From the NCBI GenBank assembly GCA_030635405.1, contig DAOVZA010000074.1, positions 1 to 7,946 of the forward strand: a DNA stretch of 7,946 nucleotides, in the 5' to 3' direction. The stretch comes from Desulfocapsa sp. GTDB taxonomy: Bacteria > Desulfobacterota > Desulfobulbia > Desulfobulbales > Desulfocapsaceae. The position numbers were made by a program, and so were the translations under genes. Every line of letters starts with the position of its first letter. Position 1 is the stretch's first letter. This document shows, piece after piece, positions 1-7,088 of this stretch. The notes under the pieces were generated by a model. It made no database searches. It was given only the letters and a program-made list of their open reading frames with translations, and was not told the DNA's origin.

Positions 1-57
1 GATATTTTTCTCTGTGGAATTCTCGATCCTAAAGTTTCTCTTAAGTAAAATCTCTAT

Positions 58-101
58 GTACAGTTTTGTGATATTTTATTTTTAATATCCAAAAACAGTA
101 C
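58..101 (-). other. Long AT-rich imperfect hairpin downstream of greA
   Basis: The arms 58-75 and 84-101 can pair at 15 of 18 positions around an 8-base loop (76-83). The mismatches are one two-base internal loop (68-69 against 90-91) and one single mismatch (62 against 97). It begins about 25 bases after the greA stop codon, so it is placed to end or stabilise the greA transcript. It is not a textbook intrinsic terminator: the stem is AT-rich, and the minus-strand RNA is not followed by a continuous U tract, only a short TTTT within about 12 bases. It may be a weak terminator, an RNA 3' end stabiliser or an incidental inverted repeat. I see no gene or other feature in bases 1-57. Confidence 0.4.
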
Positions 102-126
102 CTCTTCATCTTGACACAATTTCATA

Positions 127-612
127 TCAGTTGAAAGTTGATGGCTGAATGGACATCACTTCAAATTCTCTTGTACCACCAGGCGTCTGAGTAATAACGT
201 CATCCCCCACTTCCTTTCCAAGAATGCTTTTTCCAAGTGGAGAAAAAACAGATATGGATCCTTCTTTCACGTCAGCCTCTTCAGAACCCAGTAATTGATA
301 CGTTACTTCTTCATCCGTATCCATATCAAGAAGTTCTACCACTGTGCCAAACACTGCTCGTTCGCAATTGACCTTCATACAATCGATCACTTCAGCACGA
401 CCAAGCTTATCTTTTAGATCCATGATACGACCTTCAATCATCCCCTGACGTTCTTTTGCAGCATGATATTCAGCATTTTCCTTTAAATCTCCGTGTTCCC
501 TGGCTATCTCAATTGCCTTAACAACAACATGTCTTTCAACGCGTTCAAGATTATGCAATTCTTCTTTAAGTTTAGTATGGCCTGTTTTTGACATTGGAAC
601 GCGTACTACCAT
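127..612 (-). CDS. greA: Transcription elongation factor GreA
   Basis: GreA binds the secondary channel of RNA polymerase and stimulates cleavage of the 3' end of backtracked RNA, rescuing arrested complexes. The protein is 161 residues, close to the usual 158 or so. The N-terminal coiled-coil hairpin spans about residues 8-80 and has the invariant tip EHGDLKENAEYH (39-50). The two acidic residues that hold the catalytic metal correspond to D42 and E45. The C-terminal FKBP-like domain includes DDEADxK-like and SPLGKSILGKEVGD segments and the TPGGxxEFEV motif near the end. I chose the ATG at 612 because a GGAG Shine-Dalgarno lies 6 bases before it and because it matches family length. A longer reading from a TTG at 645 would begin inside a terminator hairpin and add 11 residues not expected in GreA. 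The gene follows the TPR-barrel gene but is separated from it by a terminator, and it probably has its own promoter. GreA rather than GreB is favoured by the strongly GreA-like tip and C-terminus. Confidence 0.96.
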   Translation of the reverse strand: MVVRVPMSKTGHTKLKEELHNLERVERHVVVKAIEIAREHGDLKENAEYHAAKERQGMIEGRIMDLKDKLGRAEVIDCMKVNCERAVFGTVVELLDMDTDEEVTYQLLGSEEADVKEGSISVFSPLGKSILGKEVGDDVITQTPGGTREFEVMSIQPSTFN

Positions 613-618
613 TTTTTT

Positions 619-622
619 CTCC
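619..622 (-). promoter_or_regulatory. Shine-Dalgarno site of greA
   Basis: GGAG on the minus strand sits 6 bases upstream of the ATG at 612, followed by a run of A residues. It decides the start codon against the upstream TTG at 645, and it lies only a few bases after the U tract of the preceding terminator. Confidence 0.75.
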
Positions 623-626
623 AGAT

Positions 627-664
627 AAAAAAATAACTCCTGCAAGAGTGATCCTAGCAGGAGT
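627..664 (-). terminator. Intrinsic terminator / attenuator between the TPR gene and greA
   Basis: On the minus strand an 8-bp perfect stem (ACTCCTGC at 664-657 with GCAGGAGT at 643-636) closes a 13-base loop. It is followed after two bases by seven consecutive T residues (633-627). This is the classical Rho-independent layout. It starts 20 bases after the TPR-gene stop codon, so it should end the rpoH-aminotransferase-TPR transcript. The U tract ends only 14 bases before the greA start codon, which leaves no room for a greA promoter after it. Transcripts that express greA must therefore read through it, so it could also act as an attenuator in the greA leader. Confidence 0.8.
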
Positions 665-681
665 AAATTGTTCTAATAATA

Positions 682-709
682 ATTCTACCAGCGATATACC
701 AGAGAACAA
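682..709 (-). promoter_or_regulatory. Candidate greA promoter with extended -10
   Basis: The minus strand has TTGTTC (709-704, 3 of 6 matches to TTGACA), a 16-base spacer and TAGAAT (687-682, 5 of 6 matches to TATAAT). A TGG directly before the -10 element gives the TGn extended -10 motif. The -10 box contains the TAG stop of the TPR gene. Initiation would fall near 675, about 10 bases before the terminator stem, giving a leader of about 63 bases to the greA ATG. This is a prediction by eye, and AT-rich sequence produces chance matches. Confidence 0.45.
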
Positions 710-3700
710 ATAATATTTGTCTCTTCAACATCAGCCCCTTTTTTATATTCAATGCTACTATTTAATAGAAAGTGGCGACTCATTTCAAGGAAAATCTGCG
801 CTTTTGCCTCATGATAACCATATCCGCCAATTTCATATCCAAAGCTATACTCAAGTGTATAAAAGCTAGGTGCACCTCTCCCAAGTATATCTTCAGTTAA
901 CTGATGCTCAAAAGAAAGGGTAGCTAAGTGCTTCCAATATTCATCGGGACTCCAATAAGGATGATCATTTTCCTGTATAACAGATAAAGTACCTTGGTTT
1001 TCCTCCTGATTTTGTGAAAACTCATAGCCATATCGAAGCTTCAATAATGTGGGCTCTGAATGAATAATGTATGAAGTCCACAGTTCGTACTGGTTCTGAT
1101 TATTGCCATCAGAATATTTTCTGTGAAAATAATCAGCACCGCCAAAAAGACGCGGATGAAAATCTAAACTTATTCCTGCCCCATAATTTTGTTCTTTGAT
1201 TCCCTTTTCTAAAGCGTCAACAGTATCAGTTACAATATCCTGTGAACTTCCAAGGTATCCATTTACACCGTCCCCTATTCTTCCGTTAATTTGGAGATCA
1301 TAGAGAAAGGTGCTACTATAATTTCCATCAGGATTATCTACACCTACGTCCAACAGAAAGTCGAAGTCATAGACAGGACTCCATCTCAAACCGGCTTCAA
1401 GGTGATTTCGCCACATTTTTTCTTCATTTCTCAATGATTCACTATATATCCTGCTTATTTCAAATTCTATTTCGTGATTAAAAGACGGCATAAACCAGGA
1501 TTTAATTCCACCCTGTTGTTCTTTAATATCATAGTAACCATCCCTGCCTTCCTTTTGGTTTAAACTAAAAAAAGGTGCCGTTCTTGGAAGCCTTTTTAAA
1601 CTATTACGAGAGCTTGCTTCGTCAAGATCAGGGTATCCGGGACTATCCTGTTTAATGATTTCATATAAAGCAGCCTCTTTCCCTAAAAATCCAAGATAGC
1701 TATAGATACCAGCAAGATCGTAAAGACTTTCTGGCGATTTATTCTCACTTAAAATATTCTGGTATTCATTCATTGCTCTATAAAAATTACCATCAACCAT
1801 GTCTTGACGAACAGAAAGCTCACGACTGATAATCTGTTGCCACCTATAGCTGGGATAAAGAGTTGCAGCAATTTCAGCTTCTGGTTCTGAAATAAATTTT
1901 TGTGTGAATTCTGGACCCATCACAACAGTAAGTCTGTCTGGTTCAGAAGGACTGGTGAAGGTGATTCGATTTAAAAACGTTTTTTGTGGAGCGGGAAGAA
2001 TAAGTTGAATATCCTGTTCATCAATTTGTTTTGAAAATTCAACTTCGACAGGAGGCTGTAATAATGATTTATAGAGAATTATAGCATCATTGTAACGCTT
2101 ATCTGCCCAAAAAGATTTGGCAAGCAATACCTGTTGATGTATTGGTAAAGAGTCTATTTGGGGAACATCTTTACGAACACTAAGACTGGAATCTTCCCCT
2201 GGTATTTGCTTCCATTGAGGTGCAAGTTCTTCAATCAGCAAGGTAAATTTTGCTGATTGAAACTGGAGTTCTAAAAGATTTTCTTTAAATCCAATCTCCA
2301 TTGGGTAATCCATGTTAAGAGTCTGGAATTGTTGAAGAGCATAAAAAACATCACCTGCTTTTCGTAACAGATGTGCACGATAAACTCTTGCTCGTAGGGA
2401 ATCTGGGACTTTTACGAGATACTTTTCACATAAACCTAATGCAATATCAAAGGAATCAAAATTCTCAAAACTTTGTGCAAAATCAAGTAATCTGTCATTT
2501 GATATACTATGAACAAGGGACGAAGCATCCATCGTCACATCATCAATCAATTGATCAAGAGTTAGCAGATGAACATTGCGAGGATCATCAATAAGAAGTG
2601 ACTGAAGGATATTTTGAGCATATTTTATTTCTCCCTCAAAATAGTAACGTCTGGCCAATTCGGCTTTGAGATCACTGATTTCTTCTTTTCCAATTAGATT
2701 TAGAAATTCAGTTTGTGATAAAAAATCTTCTAAAATTTCGATTGCTTCATCAGATTGTCCTGAATCAGAGAGAATATGAACCTTCTCTATTAAATGTGTA
2801 TTAATTCCAGGTAAATCCTTATCAGTTACTGTCTCTGAAGTAGTAACTAAATACTCATACCACCTCCAGGCGTTATCCATATCTCCAGTCAGTCTATTAA
2901 TCAGAATCAACTTCTTAATAGTATCCTGGTCACTTTTATTTTCAATTAAACGAAAACGAAGAAACTGTTCAGCCTCAAAAAAGCGCCCTTCCATTTTTAA
3001 AATTGTAAACAATGAATTGTACACAATAGCTTTTTCAGATTTTGTGAACTGAACTTTTTGTTGAAGGGTAAAGTAAAAGTCTTCGGCCTTAGAAAACAAT
3101 TCGTTTAGAATAAGACCATCCGCATAAAGGAGACTTCCCTTTTTATAAATTGGACTATGGACTGGTTGATCAGAAATAAGAGAATAGAAAAAATTCAAAT
3201 CTTGAATTTGACCTAGCTCCCCTGCTAATTGTATAGCTCTATACAAAACTGAGAATTCTTTAGAGTAGAGTTGGAGATATTGTCGATAGTATCCTAAGGT
3301 ATTAATATGATCTTTTTTCACTTCAGCAATTTCAACCCGAAGCAATAGGTATTCTTGCGTCATCTGCATTTCTGGCTCAAGAGCATCTAGAGATCTGGAT
3401 GCCGCATCGTACGATCCTTTATCAAAATAAAGTTGCGCAAGTTGAAATAAAGTCTTCTGATCCTGCGGATTATGCACATTTATGATTTCAAGAACTTCAA
3501 GCAGTTCATCAGTTTTCCCAAGGCTCGTTAGTTGATCTGCCATCGAATAGTACACTGACAGACGATCAGGAATAACTTTAGCCAGATCACGCCATAAGTT
3601 CCAGGCACCCTCATTTTCTACAATGACAAGAAGATCACCAGCGAGTATTGCCTGAATTCTTTTGATCTCAATTACAACTTCTGTATCATGGGGGGTTCGT

Positions 3701-4662
3701 TTTCTATACTCTTCATAATAATACAGAGCCTTATCAGGTCGTCCCTCTTGATATAGATACAGCTTGCCTGTCTGCAAAAAGAGCTCAGGGTCGTTACCGC
3801 CATGGGCTATCTGAACCAAAAGATGAGGTAAGGCCTTACGTTCAAAATTGTTTTTCAAATAGTAGTTAGATAACTTTTCATGAAAAGGAATATAGAAAGG
3901 ATGTGCCAGAAGATAGCCTTTCCAACATAAGACTAGCATTTCCTGATTATTTGCCTCCTCAAAGAATGGAACACTTTCAAGAAAATCAATATCAGTTCCG
4001 CTAAACTCAGTGATCAACGTGGTATAATAATTGAGTGCCTTTGTGGTGTTGCCAAGCTTTTTACTATAGACGGCAAGTTGACGAATTAATTTTTCTTCAT
4101 GCGGGATAAGAAGGTAGAGTTGCTCCATCAATGGGTAGACCATTTCAGGACGATTTAGTTTATGGAGAGCAAAAATCTGTCCTTTAAGTGCTTCAATGGC
4201 GAACACTCCATCGGGCGACATGGTATAGACCTGCCCCATGTGTTTGCTGGCATGTTCATAGCGTTTTTGTACCAAGGCTATGCGACCACTATAGATTAAG
4301 TATTCAGGTGAGGACGAATCGGTTTCTAGAAGCTTTTGCATTATCTGTCCTGCTTCTTTCCACTCTCCAAGATCCATCAACACAAGCACATATTCGCGAA
4401 GAGCCTCTTCAATACGAGGTTTTATGACAAAGAGTTCACGATAAATAGAGATAGCTTTTTCATTGTTCCCATTCGTTGACATTTCCCTTGCAGAGTTCCA
4501 TAGTTTCATCCACTCAGGTTGAGAAAGGGAATTCTGCAGGACAATTGAATGGTTCTTTTCGGAGGCAACTAATAGTGAAGGAAGACAAAAAGCAAGAAAC
4601 AGGAAAAGAAACAAGTGATGTGATAAAGAAATATATCCTTTTAATTCAGAAAATTTCCACAT
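685..4662 (-). CDS. Large secreted TPR protein with C-terminal outer-membrane beta-barrel, putative exporter
   Basis: This 1325-residue protein has no specific name that I recognise. Residues 1-34 form a signal peptide: K3 and K8 in the n-region, a hydrophobic core over about 17-33 rich in L/F, and likely cleavage near LVAS-EK. The cysteine at 26 follows LAF, which is a poor lipobox, so a lipoprotein is unlikely. From about residue 50 to 1010 there are many degenerate helical TPR-type repeats (for example 61-82, and the segment around 305-330 with KALYYYEEYRKRTP). The last 270 or so residues (about 1055-1325) switch to alternating aromatic/polar beta strands. They contain YWSPDEYW near 1236 and end in Y-R-W, as expected for an outer-membrane barrel with a C-terminal aromatic residue. 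A TPR superhelix followed by a barrel is the architecture of the exopolysaccharide exporters PgaA, BcsC and PelB, and a YxSPxxY-type motif occurs in such barrels. Export of a polysaccharide is therefore a reasonable inference, but the substrate is unknown. The ATG at 4662 is preferred to the adjacent GTG at 4665; no strong Shine-Dalgarno is seen. The gene follows the sugar aminotransferase by 49 bases and ends at a terminator. Confidence 0.85.
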   Translation of the reverse strand: MWKFSELKGYISLSHHLFLFLFLAFCLPSLLVASEKNHSIVLQNSLSQPEWMKLWNSAREMSTNGNNEKAISIYRELFVIKPRIEEALREYVLVLMDLGEWKEAGQIMQKLLETDSSSPEYLIYSGRIALVQKRYEHASKHMGQVYTMSPDGVFAIEALKGQIFALHKLNRPEMVYPLMEQLYLLIPHEEKLIRQLAVYSKKLGNTTKALNYYTTLITEFSGTDIDFLESVPFFEEANNQEMLVLCWKGYLLAHPFYIPFHEKLSNYYLKNNFERKALPHLLVQIAHGGNDPELFLQTGKLYLYQEGRPDKALYYYEEYRKRTPHDTEVVIEIKRIQAILAGDLLVIVENEGAWNLWRDLAKVIPDRLSVYYSMADQLTSLGKTDELLEVLEIINVHNPQDQKTLFQLAQLYFDKGSYDAASRSLDALEPEMQMTQEYLLLRVEIAEVKKDHINTLGYYRQYLQLYSKEFSVLYRAIQLAGELGQIQDLNFFYSLISDQPVHSPIYKKGSLLYADGLILNELFSKAEDFYFTLQQKVQFTKSEKAIVYNSLFTILKMEGRFFEAEQFLRFRLIENKSDQDTIKKLILINRLTGDMDNAWRWYEYLVTTSETVTDKDLPGINTHLIEKVHILSDSGQSDEAIEILEDFLSQTEFLNLIGKEEISDLKAELARRYYFEGEIKYAQNILQSLLIDDPRNVHLLTLDQLIDDVTMDASSLVHSISNDRLLDFAQSFENFDSFDIALGLCEKYLVKVPDSLRARVYRAHLLRKAGDVFYALQQFQTLNMDYPMEIGFKENLLELQFQSAKFTLLIEELAPQWKQIPGEDSSLSVRKDVPQIDSLPIHQQVLLAKSFWADKRYNDAIILYKSLLQPPVEVEFSKQIDEQDIQLILPAPQKTFLNRITFTSPSEPDRLTVVMGPEFTQKFISEPEAEIAATLYPSYRWQQIISRELSVRQDMVDGNFYRAMNEYQNILSENKSPESLYDLAGIYSYLGFLGKEAALYEIIKQDSPGYPDLDEASSRNSLKRLPRTAPFFSLNQKEGRDGYYDIKEQQGGIKSWFMPSFNHEIEFEISRIYSESLRNEEKMWRNHLEAGLRWSPVYDFDFLLDVGVDNPDGNYSSTFLYDLQINGRIGDGVNGYLGSSQDIVTDTVDALEKGIKEQNYGAGISLDFHPRLFGGADYFHRKYSDGNNQNQYELWTSYIIHSEPTLLKLRYGYEFSQNQEENQGTLSVIQENDHPYWSPDEYWKHLATLSFEHQLTEDILGRGAPSFYTLEYSFGYEIGGYGYHEAKAQIFLEMSRHFLLNSSIEYKKGADVEETNIICSLVYRW

Positions 4663-4711
4663 CACTTATTTAATGGCAAAAAGAAATAATCCATAGTCAA
4701 CTGAAACAATA

Positions 4712-5893
4712 CTAGGATTGGTAAAATTCAACAATCTTGTCAACCACATATTGTTGCATCTCAGTGGTCAGTTCAGGATAAATAGGTAGCGCGATGGTTG
4801 TCCTTGCGGCCTCTTCAGCATGAGGCAATTCAGGTTTTTCGATAATACCCTGTAAACATTCCTGATCATGAAGACAAAGTGGATAATAAATTTCACAACC
4901 AATATCATTTGATCTCAGCCAATCAATTAGAGCATCTCTTTTCTCAACACGGATAACATACTGATTATAGATATGGTAATTTGGTTTTTGTTCTGAAACA
5001 TTCTCTTTAGCAAGTTTTTCATAAACAGCTACTGGGGTATTTACTTTGTTATCTGCAATCAAAGTAGTGCTAGAAAATAATGCATTATACGATGCTGCAT
5101 TTGCTCTTCGACTACTGTGCCATTTTTCAAGATGCCGTAGTTTTATACGCAGGACCGTAGCCTGAATTGGATCAAGACGAAAGTTACCACCAATCTTTGC
5201 ATGATAGTATTTTGGCTCAGCCCCATGGTTTCGAAGCATTTTGAGGAGTGTGGCAAATTCTGTGTCATTACTGATCACCATTCCTCCATCTCCTACTCCT
5301 CCAAGATTTTTACTCGGAAAAAAAGAAAAACATCCGGCATTACCCATTGTACCACTTCGCATCCATTCGCCAGATGATGTGGGATATTCGGCCCCTATGG
5401 CCTGTGCAGCATCTTCTATTACAGGCAGGTCATATTTCGCTGCAAGCTTTAGGATGGCATCCATGTCAGCACATTGTCCATAGAGATGCACTGGAATAAT
5501 AGCTTTGATGCTTTTTTCCTTGTCATCGGCAAGTACTTTCTCCATGGAGACAGGGTCTATATTAAATGATACAGGATCGATATCTGCAAATACAGGTACA
5601 GCTCCACAACGAAGTATTACTCCCATGGTAGCAAAGAAAGTATATGAACTTGTGAGAACACGGTCTCCAGGACCTATATTTAATGCCATTAAAGCAACTA
5701 AAAGAGCATCGGTTCCACTAGAAACACCAGTGGCTGTTGCAGAGTTACAATATTCTGCAATTTCCTGTTCTAACGCAACTACTTCAGGCCCTTGTATATA
5801 GGTTGTTGAATCAACAACTTTTGTTACAGCAGCAACTATTTCTTCACGTAATGGCTGCAGTTGGCTGCCAAGATCTAATAATGGGATTTTCAT
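4712..5893 (-). CDS. DegT/DnrJ/EryC1/StrS-family sugar aminotransferase (PLP-dependent)
   Basis: Members of this family transfer an amino group, usually from glutamate, to a keto-sugar nucleotide, making amino sugars for O-antigen, capsule, glycans or antibiotics. The 393 residues are a normal full length. Visible family features are the N-terminal LDL...QxxPLREEI segment, QGPEV (34-38), SSGTDALLVAL (58-68), the cofactor-contacting IEDAAQAIGAEY (159-170), the Schiff-base lysine K195 in FFPSKNLGGVGDGG, and the GGNFRLDPIQATVL segment (235-248). The pattern PVHLYGQCADMDAI (134-147) resembles WbpE-like enzymes that aminate UDP-3-keto sugars, but family members with different substrates look alike, so no symbol is given. 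The start codon overlaps the sigma-factor stop as ATGA, suggesting translational coupling. The TPR-barrel gene follows after 49 bases. A cytoplasmic role in making an envelope glycan is inferred from family and context; no glycosyltransferase is present in the window. Confidence 0.93.
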   Translation of the reverse strand: MKIPLLDLGSQLQPLREEIVAAVTKVVDSTTYIQGPEVVALEQEIAEYCNSATATGVSSGTDALLVALMALNIGPGDRVLTSSYTFFATMGVILRCGAVPVFADIDPVSFNIDPVSMEKVLADDKEKSIKAIIPVHLYGQCADMDAILKLAAKYDLPVIEDAAQAIGAEYPTSSGEWMRSGTMGNAGCFSFFPSKNLGGVGDGGMVISNDTEFATLLKMLRNHGAEPKYYHAKIGGNFRLDPIQATVLRIKLRHLEKWHSSRRANAASYNALFSSTTLIADNKVNTPVAVYEKLAKENVSEQKPNYHIYNQYVIRVEKRDALIDWLRSNDIGCEIYYPLCLHDQECLQGIIEKPELPHAEEAARTTIALPIYPELTTEMQQYVVDKIVEFYQS

Positions 5894-6873
5894 ACCTTTT
5901 GCACCATTCTCTTTCCGTCAAAAAAATCAACAATATCTGGCATTTCAGCTTCAAGATACTTTTTCATTTTTTTAAGTAAATTCACTTCAATCTGTCGGAC
6001 ACGTTCACGTGATATACCAAAACGATCTGCAATTGTCTGCAGAGTCAATGGTTCATCAGTGAGCAGTCTCTCTTCCAAAATCATTATTTCTTTTTCATTC
6101 AATCTTTCCTTAAGGATGGTTAGAAGATCCGTAAGACTTTTTTTCATCTCCTCGCCTGCAACGATATCTTCAATAGCAGGACCACCTGAAGGAATAAAGC
6201 TTTTCTGTTCATCATCAGAATCTGATCTCACAGGACTCTCAAGCGAGACATCCCAGCTATCCATCCGTTGACTCATTTCAATAACTTCACTTTCCTTAAC
6301 CTTTAACCGTTCAGCCAGAAGTTTAACCTCTGGTTTGAACCCCTGGGCTTCAAGAAGTTTCTTTTCTTTATTAAGTGAAAAGAAAAGTTTACGTTGAGCC
6401 TGAGTAGTTCCAATTTTAACAAGCCGCCAATTATCCATAATAAATTTCAGAATATAGGCACGAATCCAATAAGCAGCATAATAGGAGAACTTAACCCCTC
6501 GATAGGGATCAAATTTCTTAGTAGCCTGCACAAGGCCCACATTACCTTCCTGAATCAGATCCATAAAATTCTGCATCCAGTACTTTTGAAAATCCATGGC
6601 AACTTTTACAACAAGACGTAAATTGGCAGATACCAGGCGGTAAGCAGCATCCTGATCGCCATCTTCTCGAAATCGAATGGCCAGTTCATCAGTTTCTTCT
6701 CTTGAAAGAAGCTCATATTGACTGATTTCCTGAAGATAGCGATGAAGTGCTGGATTACTGACCGTTGGTAAGTTTGCATCATCTGGCAATGCAACCAGAG
6801 GATGCTCCTGCGGACCGGTAAGATCTGTTTTTTTGGGTTGTTTCTTCTTATTAGTTTTTTTCTTTGAGGTCAT
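5890..6873 (-). CDS. rpoH: RNA polymerase sigma-32-type factor (RpoH-like)
   Basis: An alternative sigma factor of the sigma-70 family that would direct RNA polymerase to heat-shock-type promoters. Its 327 residues include region 1.2/2.1 at about 40-100 (ALHRYLQEI, LVSANLRLVVKVA), region 2.2 with DLIQEGNVGL (105-114), regions 2.3-2.4 with YYAAYWIRAYI and NWRLVKIGTT (131-157), and the RpoH box QRKLFFSLNK (160-169), the mark that separates RpoH from RpoD/RpoS-type factors. Region 3 follows. Region 4.2 has the helix-turn-helix LTLQTIADRFGISRERVRQIE (276-296). Compared with the E. coli protein (284 residues) it has a lysine-rich N-terminal extension of about 30 residues and a C-terminal tail of about 18 residues after region 4.2. 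The ATG at 6873 has an AGAGGA just upstream, and no other methionine occurs before residue 92. It is the first gene of a minus-strand unit and diverges from lepA. RpoH rather than another group 3 sigma is well supported by the box; the regulon is not known from this window. Confidence 0.92.
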   Translation of the reverse strand: MTSKKKTNKKKQPKKTDLTGPQEHPLVALPDDANLPTVSNPALHRYLQEISQYELLSREETDELAIRFREDGDQDAAYRLVSANLRLVVKVAMDFQKYWMQNFMDLIQEGNVGLVQATKKFDPYRGVKFSYYAAYWIRAYILKFIMDNWRLVKIGTTQAQRKLFFSLNKEKKLLEAQGFKPEVKLLAERLKVKESEVIEMSQRMDSWDVSLESPVRSDSDDEQKSFIPSGGPAIEDIVAGEEMKKSLTDLLTILKERLNEKEIMILEERLLTDEPLTLQTIADRFGISRERVRQIEVNLLKKMKKYLEAEMPDIVDFFDGKRMVQKV

Positions 6874-6874
6874 A

Positions 6875-6880
6875 TCCTCT
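6875..6880 (-). promoter_or_regulatory. Ribosome binding site of rpoH
   Basis: AGAGGA lies on the minus strand, with its GAGG core only 2 bases from the ATG at 6873. This is closer than the usual 5-9 bases, so initiation may be moderate. An ATG slightly further upstream is closed at once by a TAG, which supports the ATG at 6873 as the start. Confidence 0.5.
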
Positions 6881-6935
6881 ATCTCATTCCACTTAGAAAA
6901 CTGGTATCTGTAAACAAAACGCAGAAATGTTAAAA

Positions 6936-6964
6936 ATTATGAACGTAATCTCTTATTATTACAA
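6936..6964 (-). promoter_or_regulatory. Candidate rpoH promoter, gene-proximal
   Basis: On the minus strand TTGTAA (6964-6959, 4 of 6) and CATAAT (6941-6936, 5 of 6) are separated by exactly 17 bases. Transcription would start near 6929, about 55 bases before the rpoH ATG. Its -35 element overlaps the -10 element of the distal candidate by two bases, so the two could not be occupied at once. Confidence 0.4.
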
Positions 6965-6983
6965 CTGATACAGGAAAAGGCAA
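6955..6983 (-). promoter_or_regulatory. Candidate rpoH promoter, gene-distal
   Basis: On the minus strand TTGCCT (6983-6978, 4 of 6) and AATAAT (6960-6955, 5 of 6) are separated by 17 bases. Initiation would be near 6948. A short perfect dyad lies immediately upstream of its -35 element. Neither this nor the proximal candidate can be preferred by sequence alone. Confidence 0.4.
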
Positions 6984-6984
6984 T

Positions 6985-6999
6985 CATTATAAAATAATG
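6985..6999. promoter_or_regulatory. Short perfect dyad upstream of the rpoH promoters
   Basis: CATTAT and ATAATG form a perfect 6-base inverted repeat around AAA, one base upstream of the distal rpoH -35 candidate. It could bind a dimeric regulator or act as an AT-rich upstream element. It has a loose look of Fur-type half-sites but does not match a full Fur box. A perfect dyad this short can also arise by chance in AT-rich DNA. Confidence 0.25.
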
Positions 7000-7059
7000 C
7001 AAAACCAGGATTTTTGATCTTTTCCTTATTTCACAATGTGTTACTCACCTTTCAGCATT

Positions 7060-7088
7060 CTGACGTTTTTTCTATCTTATGGTATCAT
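7060..7088 (+). promoter_or_regulatory. Candidate lepA promoter
   Basis: CTGACG (7060-7065, 4 of 6 to TTGACA) and TATCAT (7083-7088, 5 of 6 to TATAAT) are separated by 17 bases. Initiation near 7095 would give a leader of about 105 bases before the lepA start. It is the best spaced plus-strand pair I found in this region, though not a strong one. Confidence 0.35.

Noticed and set aside
613..645. An 11-residue N-terminal extension of GreA starting at a TTG (645)
   Set aside because: The TTG lies just inside the terminator loop, the extension is not seen in GreA, and the ATG at 612 has a well-placed GGAG and gives the normal family length.
4188..4427. Plus-strand reading frames inside the TPR gene, including this one and others at 2373-2594 and 4476-4673
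   Set aside because: They lie opposite a continuous 1325-codon frame with signal peptide and repeats, and their translations have odd composition without domain features.
4585..4587. Cysteine at residue 26 of the TPR protein as a lipobox
   Set aside because: The preceding residues are L-A-F, with a bulky phenylalanine at -1, and the hydrophobic core continues past the cysteine, so a type I signal peptide cleaved later fits better.
4675..4716. A hairpin with a T-rich tail at the end of the aminotransferase gene
   Set aside because: The CCTAGT/ACTATGG pairing is only six pairs with a bulge, is AT-rich, has a long loop, and the following T-rich stretch is interrupted. It is too weak to call a terminator, and the close spacing suggests the TPR gene is co-transcribed.
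5241..5979. Plus-strand reading frames opposite the aminotransferase gene
   Set aside because: The minus-strand frame contains all the PLP-aminotransferase motifs; the opposite frames have no motif or plausible start context.
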